Positions 18,009 through 26,633 of a stretch of DNA of 64,000 bases are shown here, one piece after another. The position numbers and the translations under genes are program-made. Every line of letters begins with the position of its first letter. The stretch's first letter is position 1. The notes under the pieces were generated by a model. The model was not told where the DNA came from. It was given only the letters and a program-made list of their open reading frames with translations, and did not search any database. Origin of the DNA: Psychrobacter sp. MF31 (GTDB taxonomy: Bacteria > Pseudomonadota > Gammaproteobacteria > Pseudomonadales > Moraxellaceae); contig NZ_JABBDX010000002.1 in assembly GCF_012847335.1 (NCBI RefSeq), positions 1-64,000 on the forward strand, written 5' to 3'.

Positions 18009-18557
18009 ATGAGCACAAAAGCACTTATCGTTGTCGATATTCAAAATGAGTATTTTCCGCAAGGTAAATTATCACTCGTTGGTATTAATGAAGCCGCTGA
18101 TAATGCGGCTTTGGTGATTGAGTCTGCTAGAGAAAAAGGCCATACCGTCATTCATGTTCGTCATGAAATGCCATCAAATGACGCACCAATCTTTACGCCT
18201 GGTACTGATGGTGTAGAAATCAATGAGAAAGTAAAGCCTATAGAGGGCGAAGCCGTCATCACTAAGCATTACCCCAATTCGTTTCGTGAGACCGCTCTGA
18301 AAGAGCTATTGGATAAAGAAGGTATTAAAGACGTTACCGTGATTGGCGCCATGAGCCATATGTGTGTTGATGCAACGGTTCGTGCGGCAGTGGACTTTGG
18401 TTATACCACGACCACCATCCATGATGCGTGTGCCACGCTTGATCTTGAGTTTAATGGCACGACAGTACCCGCCGCTCAGGCTCATGCCACCATCATGGCA
18501 GCGATTGAGTTTCTATATGGCGAAGTGATTGATACGCAAACTTGGATTGCGCGTTAA
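18009..18557 (+). CDS. Cysteine hydrolase, isochorismatase family
   Basis: 182 residues. The catalytic triad is visible: Asp in IVVDIQNEYF, Lys in VITKHYPNSF and Cys in GAMSHMCVDATVRAA. Family members hydrolyse small amides, nicotinamide or isochorismate; the substrate cannot be read from sequence. The ATG at 18009 follows AAAAGGAAT, whereas the upstream frame start lacks a ribosome-binding site. It lies opposite the GlxA-like regulator and ahead of the metallo-beta-lactamase-fold lipoprotein gene, 43 bp away, so the two are probably co-transcribed. Confidence 0.88.
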   Translation: MSTKALIVVDIQNEYFPQGKLSLVGINEAADNAALVIESAREKGHTVIHVRHEMPSNDAPIFTPGTDGVEINEKVKPIEGEAVITKHYPNSFRETALKELLDKEGIKDVTVIGAMSHMCVDATVRAAVDFGYTTTTIHDACATLDLEFNGTTVPAAQAHATIMAAIEFLYGEVIDTQTWIAR

Positions 18558-18600
18558 TCCAGAGTTGTTAATCAAACTCTTATTAGCAAGGTGTCAAATT

Positions 18601-19515
18601 ATGAAGATAGCGAAATCGCTGACCAGTACCGCTCTGTTAAGTGGTGTCATGTTGTTAACCGCATGTACTACTTTTGCCAGTCCAACTATCAATTCTAATG
18701 CTGGAAAAGAGACGGCGACCAATACCGTTCAATTTCAGCAAATCCGTAATGCAACAATTAAGCTTGATTATGCAGGCACTACTTTTTTAGTGGATCCGAT
18801 GCTAGCGGCTAAAAACGCATATCCAGGGTTTGATGGCACAGTAAATAGCCAAATACGCTATCCAATGGTCGATTTGCCTATATCCGTTGAAGAGGTGCTT
18901 AAGGCGGATGCCATTATTTTGACCCATTTACATGCTGATCATTGGGATGATGCTGCACGTAACTTAGTGCCTCGTGACATGCCAATTTTTACCCAAGATG
19001 AAGCCGATGCAGCAATCGTACGTAAAGATGGCTTTACCGATGTGAGAGTGTTAACAGAGCAAGGGGTGGTGTTTAAAGGCACTAGAATCAATAAAACCAC
19101 CGGACAGCATGGCACTGATGCGATGTATAAAGTGGCGCCATTAGCTGAACTGCTGGGCAGAACAATGGGGATTGTATTCCAAAAACCAAACTATAAGACC
19201 GTATATATCGCAGGGGATACCATTTGGGATAAGGAAGTAGAGAATGCGCTCACTCGTTACAAGCCTGATGTGGTCATCCTTAATACAGGCTATGCGAAGC
19301 TGACTACCTTTGTGAATGACTCTATTATCATGGGTAAAGACGATGTATATCGTGCGTATAAATTCTCTCCTAATGCTCAGATCATTAGCGTGCATATGGA
19401 TACGGTGAATCATGCCACACTCACAAAGGCAGAGCTGCGCCGCTTTATCGAAGAAAAACACTTAGACAAACAGCGTGCGCTTGTTCCTAATGATGGTCAA
19501 ACCTATAAATTCTAG
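18601..19515 (+). CDS. Metallo-beta-lactamase-fold lipoprotein (UlaG-like)
   Basis: 304 residues. A lipoprotein signal (MKIAKSLTSTALLSGVMLL, lipobox LTAC with Cys about 22) predicts attachment to a membrane facing the periplasm. The metal site is H-L-H-A-D-H-W-D-D with a later AGDTIWDKE and a C-terminal His (VNHATL). The frame continues upstream of 18601 but overlaps the previous gene, and the signal peptide fixes this start. UlaG/RomA-like hydrolases act on lactones or phospholipid derivatives. An exported form next to a luciferase-like monooxygenase suggests detoxification, but the substrate is unknown. Confidence 0.85.
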   Translation: MKIAKSLTSTALLSGVMLLTACTTFASPTINSNAGKETATNTVQFQQIRNATIKLDYAGTTFLVDPMLAAKNAYPGFDGTVNSQIRYPMVDLPISVEEVLKADAIILTHLHADHWDDAARNLVPRDMPIFTQDEADAAIVRKDGFTDVRVLTEQGVVFKGTRINKTTGQHGTDAMYKVAPLAELLGRTMGIVFQKPNYKTVYIAGDTIWDKEVENALTRYKPDVVILNTGYAKLTTFVNDSIIMGKDDVYRAYKFSPNAQIISVHMDTVNHATLTKAELRRFIEEKHLDKQRALVPNDGQTYKF

Positions 19516-19608
19516 TTCTTTAGAAGTCAGTTTTTAGAAGCTTCCCTGTGTGGCAATGCTCAAAGTGTGTTGCCACATATAATAAACATTGCATAACTGA
19601 GACAGTTT

Positions 19609-20676
19609 ATGAATATGCCAAATAATTCTGGCAACGCACCTTTCGTTCTCTCGGTGCTCGACAATGCCTTCACCGGCGTTGGCCACACAGTAGAGGACAC
19701 CTTTCAAGAGATGATTGCGCTTGCGAAACTGGCGGATAAAAGGGGTTTTCAGCGGTTTTGGATGTCTGAACATCATGCCATGCCGGGCGCCGCGATTCCT
19801 TCGCCGCAGATGATGGTTGCACGTCTAACAGGGGAAACTGAGCGTATTAGGCTTGGTGCAGGCGGCATCATGCTACCGAATCATATGCCTCTGGTGGTCG
19901 CTGAGCAATTCGGTATGCTTGATGCGCTGGCGCCAGGACGGATTGATCTGGGTTTGGGAAGGGCACCAGGTACGGATGGCGCAACAGCTTCAGCTTTGCG
20001 TCGTCATCAGGCGGCAAACGATAAATTTCCTCAGCAAGTCGCAGAATTGTTGGGCTTTTTAGAAAACAATTTTCCAAAAGACCATCCTTATAGCGAGGTT
20101 CATGCGGTGCCAGGCCCATGGCAGGCCGAGCAAAATCGAGTGTCACCATCGAAGACCACAGCTGATGTCTGGATCTTGGGGTCATCAACTTACTCTGCGC
20201 ATTTGGCAGCACAGCTTGGCAGACCTTATGCGTTCGCTTTGCAGTTTGGCAGTGCTGATGTTTTAAATGCCATGCGAATTTACCGAGAGAATTTCCGTCC
20301 ATCAAAAATCCTAGCCAAGCCATACAGTTTGGTCAGCATTGGCGCTATTGCGGATAAAAATCCTGTAGAAGCACGTCGCCAGTCAACTTCGTCTGCTATG
20401 GCCATGTTGAGAATGTTCCAACGCAAGCCTTTTGCTTTACTGCCCCCTGATGAAGTAGCGGCTTTTCAAGGCAATACGCAAGAGCGCCAGATTATTGATC
20501 AGTATACTGATCAAACCCTCCATGGTACTGCTGCCGAGGTCGCAAAAAGTTTGGAGAGCCTTCAGGAGCAAACAGGGGTCGATGAGATAATGCTGGTTGT
20601 TCAAGGCTATTCGCGACGCGCCCAATTGCGCACTGTTGAGCTAATCGCAGATCATTATGGTATGCCAAGTCACTAG
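19609..20676 (+). CDS. Luciferase-like (LLM class) flavin-dependent monooxygenase
   Basis: 355 residues. Typical LLM features are FWMSEHHAMPG near residue 50, RIRLGAGGIMLPNH around 80-95, the AEQFGMLDALAPGRIDLGLGRAPG segment around 100-125, and a C-terminal VDEIMLVVQGYSRRAQLR. It is expected to use reduced FMN and oxygen on an unknown small substrate. It is the last gene of the regulator-hydrolase-MBL group and lies 93 bp after the lipoprotein gene. Confidence 0.9.
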   Translation: MNMPNNSGNAPFVLSVLDNAFTGVGHTVEDTFQEMIALAKLADKRGFQRFWMSEHHAMPGAAIPSPQMMVARLTGETERIRLGAGGIMLPNHMPLVVAEQFGMLDALAPGRIDLGLGRAPGTDGATASALRRHQAANDKFPQQVAELLGFLENNFPKDHPYSEVHAVPGPWQAEQNRVSPSKTTADVWILGSSTYSAHLAAQLGRPYAFALQFGSADVLNAMRIYRENFRPSKILAKPYSLVSIGAIADKNPVEARRQSTSSAMAMLRMFQRKPFALLPPDEVAAFQGNTQERQIIDQYTDQTLHGTAAEVAKSLESLQEQTGVDEIMLVVQGYSRRAQLRTVELIADHYGMPSH

Positions 20677-21028
20677 ATCTTGTTAAGATTAACGATATTA
20701 AAAGGTTAGCAAAGAGCTTAATGCCTAACCATTAGGCTTGTTGTTAGGCATGGCAGTAGTAATCCTTATTTCTATAACAGCGCTTATGGTAAATAAAAAT
20801 AATGATCTAAAAGCTCACTGCATGTACACAACGAAGTACACTGCAACCACCTAAATAACTCAATATGCCGATATCATTAGCCTACAGCCTAAGATTCTAG
20901 TCCTAACTAGGGAAGCGAAAAACAATCCTGCAAAAAATAAACGCTCCTACTACTTGACGTAATAGGAGCGTTTATTTTTTGCAGAGCCAAACCACTCCAA
21001 CAATACTTGGGGTTTAAACCTATATAAC
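20677..21028. other. Intergenic stretch with two hairpins
   Basis: No gene is supported here. It holds a short inverted repeat (ATGCCTAAC 20721-20729, GTTAGGCAT 20743-20751), which could end the monooxygenase transcript, and the strong bidirectional terminator at 20928-20984. Confidence 0.6.
20928..20984. terminator. Strong bidirectional terminator, 21-bp perfect stem
   Basis: CTGCAAAAAATAAACGCTCC begins the left arm (20928-20948) and the right arm (20964-20984) is its exact reverse complement, with a 15-nt loop. The GC-rich inner stem (ACGCTCCT) is flanked by an A run on one side and a T run on the other, so it works in both directions: for genes from the left and for the lipoprotein gene from the right. 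Confidence 0.85.
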
Positions 21029-21281
21029 TTAATCAAACTTCATTGGTATCAAATAAGTTTGACCATTTTTATTTTTTGCAAACTGTTCTAAATAAACGTA
21101 ACATTCTTTGCGACTTGAACTACCAGTTATACGATAGTCCGTATTTGCTTTAGGTATAAACTTCCCTGTTACACGGCAATTCGTTTGGGTCGAACCATTA
21201 TTGCTGCCCATAGTATATTTGGCAGCCTGACAAACTAATGACAGAAAGAATTGTTGCGCCTAACAAATGTGATGACTTCAT
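21029..21281 (-). pseudogene. Small lipoprotein gene with apparent frameshift at the lipobox
   Basis: From the ATG at 21281 (AGGAT upstream) the minus strand encodes MKSSHLLGATILSVISLSGC, a clear lipoprotein signal with lipobox LSGC, but that frame stops a few codons later. The adjoining open frame (21029-21211) begins QAAKYTMGSNNGST if read in from the lipobox. It continues with cysteines and an ordered C-terminus ending YLIPMKFD. A one-base shift around 21222-21230 would join the two into one lipoprotein of about 82 residues. It may be a true pseudogene or a sequencing error. Function unknown. Confidence 0.55.
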
Positions 21282-21522
21282 AACTTAATCCTAATGTTTA
21301 ATCCACTGATTTAAAAAATTTCATTAACATGGTTAATATCCAGATAGAGGCAAAAATTTTGTCTTTAGATGATTTAAAGTCAATGAACTCGCTATGCTCA
21401 GTTGCGCACAATATGGAATCAACTGCATGTTACTAGGTGAGGATTGTGGAGTATAGCTTTAATAGGTAGTATTTTGGTGTGTGAACTGCCCCGAAAATAT
21501 TGGAGGAGTAATCCTTCCAAAC

Positions 21523-24500
21523 CTAAACCACCCTATGCTTCTTAAAATTCTCCGCCTGCTCAAAGATTTCCTGATACACCTCATCGCGATCAATTGGCGG
21601 ATAACCCCACTCATCAAGCAAGATGAGCAGATCAAAATGAAGCTCAGCTTTGATGTCCTCGCGTTTGTTCCAGTCGGTGTATTTGGCTTTATTATCAATA
21701 ACTTCTTTAACGGCTTTGGATAGCTCAATCAGCTTATCTTCAGGGTAGCTAAAATCATATTTCTGCGCTAAAGACAGCAAAATGTCATAAAACGCCTTTT
21801 CCTCAAAATCAATGCCAAGGCTATTTGAAGACAGCATATCCTCTCGCAGCTCTTGATACAAATTGATGATTTCATCGGTAAAGTCTTTGATGACTTCAGA
21901 TCGCAGGGTGTCTTGCTCGTCGCGCTCGTTGTATTTTTCAACCAAAGCATTCATTTTTTTTGTGAAGTTGATACCTTGAACTTTATTGGTCTTTTTCATC
22001 TCGCCAATGGCTTTAGCCAGCAGCTGTTTGAGCAGCTCAATTTTGGTATTTGGCTGTTTGATTTTTTCAATTTTGGCAAGATAGTCGTCATCAAATAGGT
22101 TGACGCTGCCATCTGTGTTATCACCAAGCTTAAAAATCTCTTCAACGCCATCGCTGATTAAGGCGTCTTTGACCAGCTCGCGAACCTTTTGGTTCATTTG
22201 CGCCGCATCTGGGGCATCTCCTGTAGTAATTTTGAACAGCAGCGTGCGCACGGCCATGTAGTAGTGGATTTTAGCTTTGTCGTCGGCGCTCAGCGCGCCA
22301 CTGCCCACGCAAATGTCGTAAGCAGCTTTCATGCGCTGAACCAAGTCCATAAAGGTCTTGTGGCGCTTATTTGACGCTAGCGCGTAGTTTGCTGCGTTAT
22401 TTAACGTATTAAGCTGATCTAAAGGGCTGCCGTTAAAATAAGGCGCTGAATCAAAGCCATGATACAGAGCATCTAACAGGCTTAAATGGTCTTTGACGAC
22501 GACCACAGATTGCTGAATGTCCTCAATATTTTGCGTTTGCTCTCCGGTGTAGTGCGCTAACGCTTGGTTCATCTGTTTTTTGATACCGACATAATCAACC
22601 ACCAGACCTTTATGTTTTCCGGCAAATTTACGATTTACCCGTGAGATGGTTTGGATTAAATTGTGCTTTTGAAGTGGTTTGTCGATGTAAATGGTATCCA
22701 AAAAAGGCACATCAAACCCTGTCAGCCACATATCAACGACGATGGCGATTTTAAAGTTGGAATTAGGGTCTTTAAATTGCTCATCTAAATCTTTGCGATA
22801 ATTGTTGCTGCCAAGCTTGTCCCAAAGCGCTTTGTCATCATCAGCATGGCGCGTCATAATCATTTTAACGCGCTCTATGGGCGCTGATGGCGCTTTATCG
22901 CTTGACGTTACGTTATCCTCGCTGAGCTTTGCCTCATTCCAATCAGAGCGCAGGGCGATGATATTTTGGTAAAGCAAATAAGCAATCTCGCGGCTGCTAC
23001 AGACAAACATCGCTTTGCCTTTTAAAGTTGTGCCCTCAGTCACCCGTTTTTCGTAATGCTCAATAAAATCGGCAGCAACGGCGCTGATGCGATCAGGATC
23101 ACCTAAAATGGTGGTCATATTGGCAACGGCTTTTTTGCTGCTGCTAATCTGATGCTCATTTGCGCCTTGTTTCGCGCAGGCTTTGTAGTATTTTTCCACC
23201 TGATCAAGCTGCTTGCTATCGACCAATATTTTGGCAGCGCGACCTTCATAAACGATAGGAACGGTGATTTCATCATGAACCGATTCGGTCATGGTGTAGC
23301 TGTCCACAACCGCGCCAAAGACCTTTAACGTGGCATCAATCGGTGTTCCGGTGAACCCAACGTAGGTGGCATTAGGCAATGAATCATGCAAATATTTAGC
23401 AAAACCGTAAGTCTTTTTGACGCCATCGTCGGTGACGGTAATTTTTTGGTCTAAGTTGATTTGGCTTCGGTGGGCTTCATCTGAAATGCAAATTACATTG
23501 GTGCGATCGGTCAGTAGCGCCGTATCTTCGGTGAATTTGTGAATGGTGGTTAAAAACACGCCGCCACTTTTGCGACCTTGAAGCTCATCTCGCAAGTCCG
23601 CTCGGGTCTCAACGCTGATGATATGCTCATCACCCAAATAGGTTTTGGCATTGGTAAAGGTTTTAGATAACTGGTCGTCAAGGTCGGTTCTGTCGGTGAT
23701 TAAAATAATGGTCGGGCTTTTAAGGGCTTTATCTTTCATCAAAAGGCGCGCTAAAAACAGCATGGTAAAGCTTTTGCCGCAGCCCGTTGCCCCAAAGTAC
23801 GTGCCGCCTTTACCGTTTTTGATGTCCGATTCAATCACTTGTCCTGACGCGTCGGTTTGCTTCATGTGTTTTTTGATGTTGTCATGAAGTTTATTTGCCG
23901 CGTAGTACTGCGGATAACGGCAAACGATTTTTTCTTGTTTTTTTGAGGTGTCCGGCAAATAGATGAAGTTTTGAATGACATCAAGCAGCCTTGGCGGATA
24001 AAACAGCCCTGAAATCATGCTAAATAACGCATCTACGCCGCCGTTTACGCCTGTCTCATCGCCTGTAATCTTGCGCCAAGCATAATAAAACTCATACGGG
24101 GCAAAGCAGGAGCCCATTTTGGTATTCGCGCCGTCACTGATGACGCAAAGGGCGTTGTATTTAAACAGTTCGGGAATATCGCGGATATAGCGCGTGGTAA
24201 TTTGGGTAAAGGCGTCAAACAGCGTCGCGTTTTCACGAATGGCGCTTTTAAATTCAAACAACACCAGCGGCAAGCCATTGATAAATAAAATGGCGTCAGG
24301 AATCCGCGTTTCTGAGCCCTCAATGGTAAATTGATTGACCACGCGAAAGCGGTTATTGCCCGCGTTTTGATAATCAATCAGCTGAATATAAATGTCTTTT
24401 TGGGTGAAATCGTCGCGTTTGAACAAAAAACCATCGCTCAGCCATTTCATGATAGTTTTGTTGCTCTCGTACAAGTCAGCGGCGGACAGGTATTTTAGCT

Positions 24501-24696
24501 GATGAATGATTTGCCGGATTTCTAGCTCGGTGATGCCGTCGCTTTGATAACGCTCGGCAAGATAATCAAACAAGTCATCTTGAATTAAGACCTCGTCCAA
24601 CTCACGCTCGATGCTGTCGCCGTGATAGTGCGGGTAGCCTTGAGGTTCTAACAACGCAATGATGGCTTGCTCTAATTTATCTTCGGTAAATTTCAT
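21523..24696 (-). CDS. hsdR: Type I restriction enzyme, R (restriction/translocase) subunit
   Basis: About 1057 residues. The N-terminal nuclease motif is PDAILFINGLPLVLFEFKSA (PD-x-ExK type). The motor has Walker A GATGCGKS, DEAHRS, GFTGTP and TGFDVP. HsdR cuts unmodified DNA after ATP-driven translocation together with HsdM and HsdS. The start at 24696 (MKFTEDKLEQAI) follows AAGGCAG and leaves a 25-bp gap from the exported-protein gene; an upstream ATG at 24750 would overlap that gene. It is the last gene of a minus-strand operon with hsdM and hsdS. A decayed fragment resembling its 3' end is at 58846-58966. Confidence 0.93.
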   Translation of the reverse strand: MKFTEDKLEQAIIALLEPQGYPHYHGDSIERELDEVLIQDDLFDYLAERYQSDGITELEIRQIIHQLKYLSAADLYESNKTIMKWLSDGFLFKRDDFTQKDIYIQLIDYQNAGNNRFRVVNQFTIEGSETRIPDAILFINGLPLVLFEFKSAIRENATLFDAFTQITTRYIRDIPELFKYNALCVISDGANTKMGSCFAPYEFYYAWRKITGDETGVNGGVDALFSMISGLFYPPRLLDVIQNFIYLPDTSKKQEKIVCRYPQYYAANKLHDNIKKHMKQTDASGQVIESDIKNGKGGTYFGATGCGKSFTMLFLARLLMKDKALKSPTIILITDRTDLDDQLSKTFTNAKTYLGDEHIISVETRADLRDELQGRKSGGVFLTTIHKFTEDTALLTDRTNVICISDEAHRSQINLDQKITVTDDGVKKTYGFAKYLHDSLPNATYVGFTGTPIDATLKVFGAVVDSYTMTESVHDEITVPIVYEGRAAKILVDSKQLDQVEKYYKACAKQGANEHQISSSKKAVANMTTILGDPDRISAVAADFIEHYEKRVTEGTTLKGKAMFVCSSREIAYLLYQNIIALRSDWNEAKLSEDNVTSSDKAPSAPIERVKMIMTRHADDDKALWDKLGSNNYRKDLDEQFKDPNSNFKIAIVVDMWLTGFDVPFLDTIYIDKPLQKHNLIQTISRVNRKFAGKHKGLVVDYVGIKKQMNQALAHYTGEQTQNIEDIQQSVVVVKDHLSLLDALYHGFDSAPYFNGSPLDQLNTLNNAANYALASNKRHKTFMDLVQRMKAAYDICVGSGALSADDKAKIHYYMAVRTLLFKITTGDAPDAAQMNQKVRELVKDALISDGVEEIFKLGDNTDGSVNLFDDDYLAKIEKIKQPNTKIELLKQLLAKAIGEMKKTNKVQGINFTKKMNALVEKYNERDEQDTLRSEVIKDFTDEIINLYQELREDMLSSNSLGIDFEEKAFYDILLSLAQKYDFSYPEDKLIELSKAVKEVIDNKAKYTDWNKREDIKAELHFDLLILLDEWGYPPIDRDEVYQEIFEQAENFKKHRVV

Positions 24697-24721
24697 TGCG
24701 TCTGCCTTTTTCGCTGCGTTA

Positions 24722-25573
24722 TTATTTATAAACTTTTTTGATTGGGTCAAACTTTACGATTTTGCTGTAGTTTACGGGGTCGATATGGTCGTAATTTTCA
24801 TCAGGCATCTCGCCGCTATAGTTTAATCTGACTGGATAGTAAGTAGAGTTGTCGGGCAATATCTTAAACTCAACGTCATAGCTATAATATAAAGGCGAAT
24901 CTTCTTCATAATTTCCGGCATTATTTGAACCAGCATCGCCAAATGTATATAAATTAATAAAGGCGTTTTCAGGTAAATGAAGCACATCCCACCAACTGTC
25001 CATTTGTCCAGTAGAAACGTAACCATTCACAAATACGCTGCCAGTCAGATTTTTTCCTAACGGCTGAATTCCCTTTTTAATAGATTCACTATCTAAACCT
25101 ACTCTGCCCCAACTGCTAGAGAATCCAACATCTTTAGGTGTTCGGCTAATCAGTTGAAACTGACCATTATTTAGCTTTTTAAAACTATAAATATCAGCTG
25201 TGGCTTGGCAGACGTGGCAAGAGGCTAATGAATTACTCTCATATAACGCAACTTTTTCAATAATTACTAAATAGCGAGGTTCACCAGCGCTATTGTTATA
25301 GTTCACCACAGGGTGCATAGCTGCAACTATTCTATCTCCCTCGCTATTTACACTGTTTAAGCCAATGTGTGGCATGACTTCAATATCTTCATTATCCACA
25401 ACGACATTCACCATCTGACCGCTATAAAACTTGCGCATAACTTCTTTAAAGCTTAAGTCTTTAAGCTTAACCTGAGACATTTGGCTGGCAGAAAATGCAG
25501 GAGTCGCCGCCATCAATGGGGCAGACGATAAAACACCTAAGCTAATCGCCAAACTTAGTAATAATCTTTTCAT
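24722..25573 (-). CDS. Exported protein of unknown function inside the hsd operon
   Basis: 283 residues starting MKRLLLSLAISLGVLSSAPLMA, a classic Sec signal peptide with cleavage after AMA/AAT, so the mature protein should be periplasmic or outside. It has one CHVC motif (SCHVCQATADIY) near residue 125 that could bind metal or form a disulphide. I do not recognise the family. It lies between the RhuM-Fic gene (62-bp gap) and hsdR (25-bp gap), all on one strand. An exported protein has no obvious role in cytoplasmic restriction, so it may be a passenger. Confidence 0.8.
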   Translation of the reverse strand: MKRLLLSLAISLGVLSSAPLMAATPAFSASQMSQVKLKDLSFKEVMRKFYSGQMVNVVVDNEDIEVMPHIGLNSVNSEGDRIVAAMHPVVNYNNSAGEPRYLVIIEKVALYESNSLASCHVCQATADIYSFKKLNNGQFQLISRTPKDVGFSSSWGRVGLDSESIKKGIQPLGKNLTGSVFVNGYVSTGQMDSWWDVLHLPENAFINLYTFGDAGSNNAGNYEEDSPLYYSYDVEFKILPDNSTYYPVRLNYSGEMPDENYDHIDPVNYSKIVKFDPIKKVYK

Positions 25574-25634
25574 GCTTAATTCCATTGATGATTGCGTTTT
25601 TAAATAATGATAGATTGTTTTTACTCAATCGTCA

Positions 25635-26633
25635 TCAGCCCTCTAACGACAGCATGTTTATAATAAGCTTAATTAAAATATCCTTTTGGCTGGGGTCAGA
25701 TTCGGCAATCAGTAGGGTTAAGGCGGCAAGCCCAGTATCATTTATCACCGTCTCGCCTTGCCTATCCAGCAAGCGGTTATTACGATGCAAAAAATCGATA
25801 AACAAAAACGCGCCGCTGCGCTTATTGCCGTCAGTAAATACATGGTTTTTGACCACAAAATACAGCAGGTGCGCCGCTTTGCTCTCAATGGTAGGGTAAG
25901 CTTGCTCACCAAATACCGTTTGCTCTAACGTGCCCAAAATACTGTCCAAGCCATCGCCGCGAGGTTTGGCAAAAAGTTCTGTCGCCTCACCGCGCGCCAT
26001 GAGCTGATCCTTAAGCTGATTTAAGTCAGCCATTGCCTGCGCTGAACTGGGCAATATCCCGCCTACTTGCCCTGTTGGGTCATCAAGCAGACCTTCATCA
26101 TAACGCTGTAGCCATAAAAAAGTCTGGGTATAACGGCTGATAATCTCAATCAAACCGCGACCTTCATCAGTATTAAGCTTAGGGCTTTGGGCGGTTTTTT
26201 TAATCAAGGCTAAGGCTTGCCGTAACTCGGCGGCGTTTTTATCAAAGCGCTGCTCGTTGATGCTGTAGCCTTGGAGCAAATACTCCCGCAATCTCTGGGT
26301 TGCCCACATCCGAAACTGAGTGCCTTTTTTGGAGTTGACCCGATAACCTACAGAAATGATGGCGTCGAGATTGTAAAAACGAATCTTACGGCGAACTTGG
26401 CGTGACCCTTCTTGGCGAACTACCGAGGATTCCTCGGTAGTTGCGGCGGCGTCCAATTCGCCTTCGGTATAGATGTTTTTTAGGTGCAAACCAATGCTGT
26501 CAGAGTCTTTATCAAACAAGGTTGCCATCTGCGCTTGCGACAGCCAAAGCGTGTCTTGCTCAAGGCGAATCTCAATTTGCGTTTGTCCGTCGCCGCTAGT
26601 GTATATCTCAATCGTATGGTTATTATCGCTCAT
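25635..26633 (-). CDS. RhuM-family protein with C-terminal Fic/Doc-like domain
   Basis: 332 residues. The N-terminus (IEIYTSGDGQTQIEIRLEQDTLWLSQAQMATLF) and the segment IRFYNLDAIISVGYRVNSKKGTQFR are the RhuM signature. Residues about 240-290 carry HVFTDGNKRSGAFLFIDF, a Fic-like H-x-F-x-D-G-N-K-R-x-G motif used for nucleotidyl transfer. Its start overlaps the hsdS stop in a TAATG arrangement, indicating coupled translation. RhuM-type genes are often found between hsdS and hsdR in type I loci, where a toxin or effector role is suspected but unproven. Confidence 0.88.
   Translation of the reverse strand: MSDNNHTIEIYTSGDGQTQIEIRLEQDTLWLSQAQMATLFDKDSDSIGLHLKNIYTEGELDAAATTEESSVVRQEGSRQVRRKIRFYNLDAIISVGYRVNSKKGTQFRMWATQRLREYLLQGYSINEQRFDKNAAELRQALALIKKTAQSPKLNTDEGRGLIEIISRYTQTFLWLQRYDEGLLDDPTGQVGGILPSSAQAMADLNQLKDQLMARGEATELFAKPRGDGLDSILGTLEQTVFGEQAYPTIESKAAHLLYFVVKNHVFTDGNKRSGAFLFIDFLHRNNRLLDRQGETVINDTGLAALTLLIAESDPSQKDILIKLIINMLSLEG

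Noticed and set aside
20721-20751. attC-like pair GCCTAAC ... GTTAGGC
   Set aside because: The simple sites fit the integron consensus, but the whole element is only about 30 bp with no inner L sites, far shorter than real attC; more likely a terminator hairpin.
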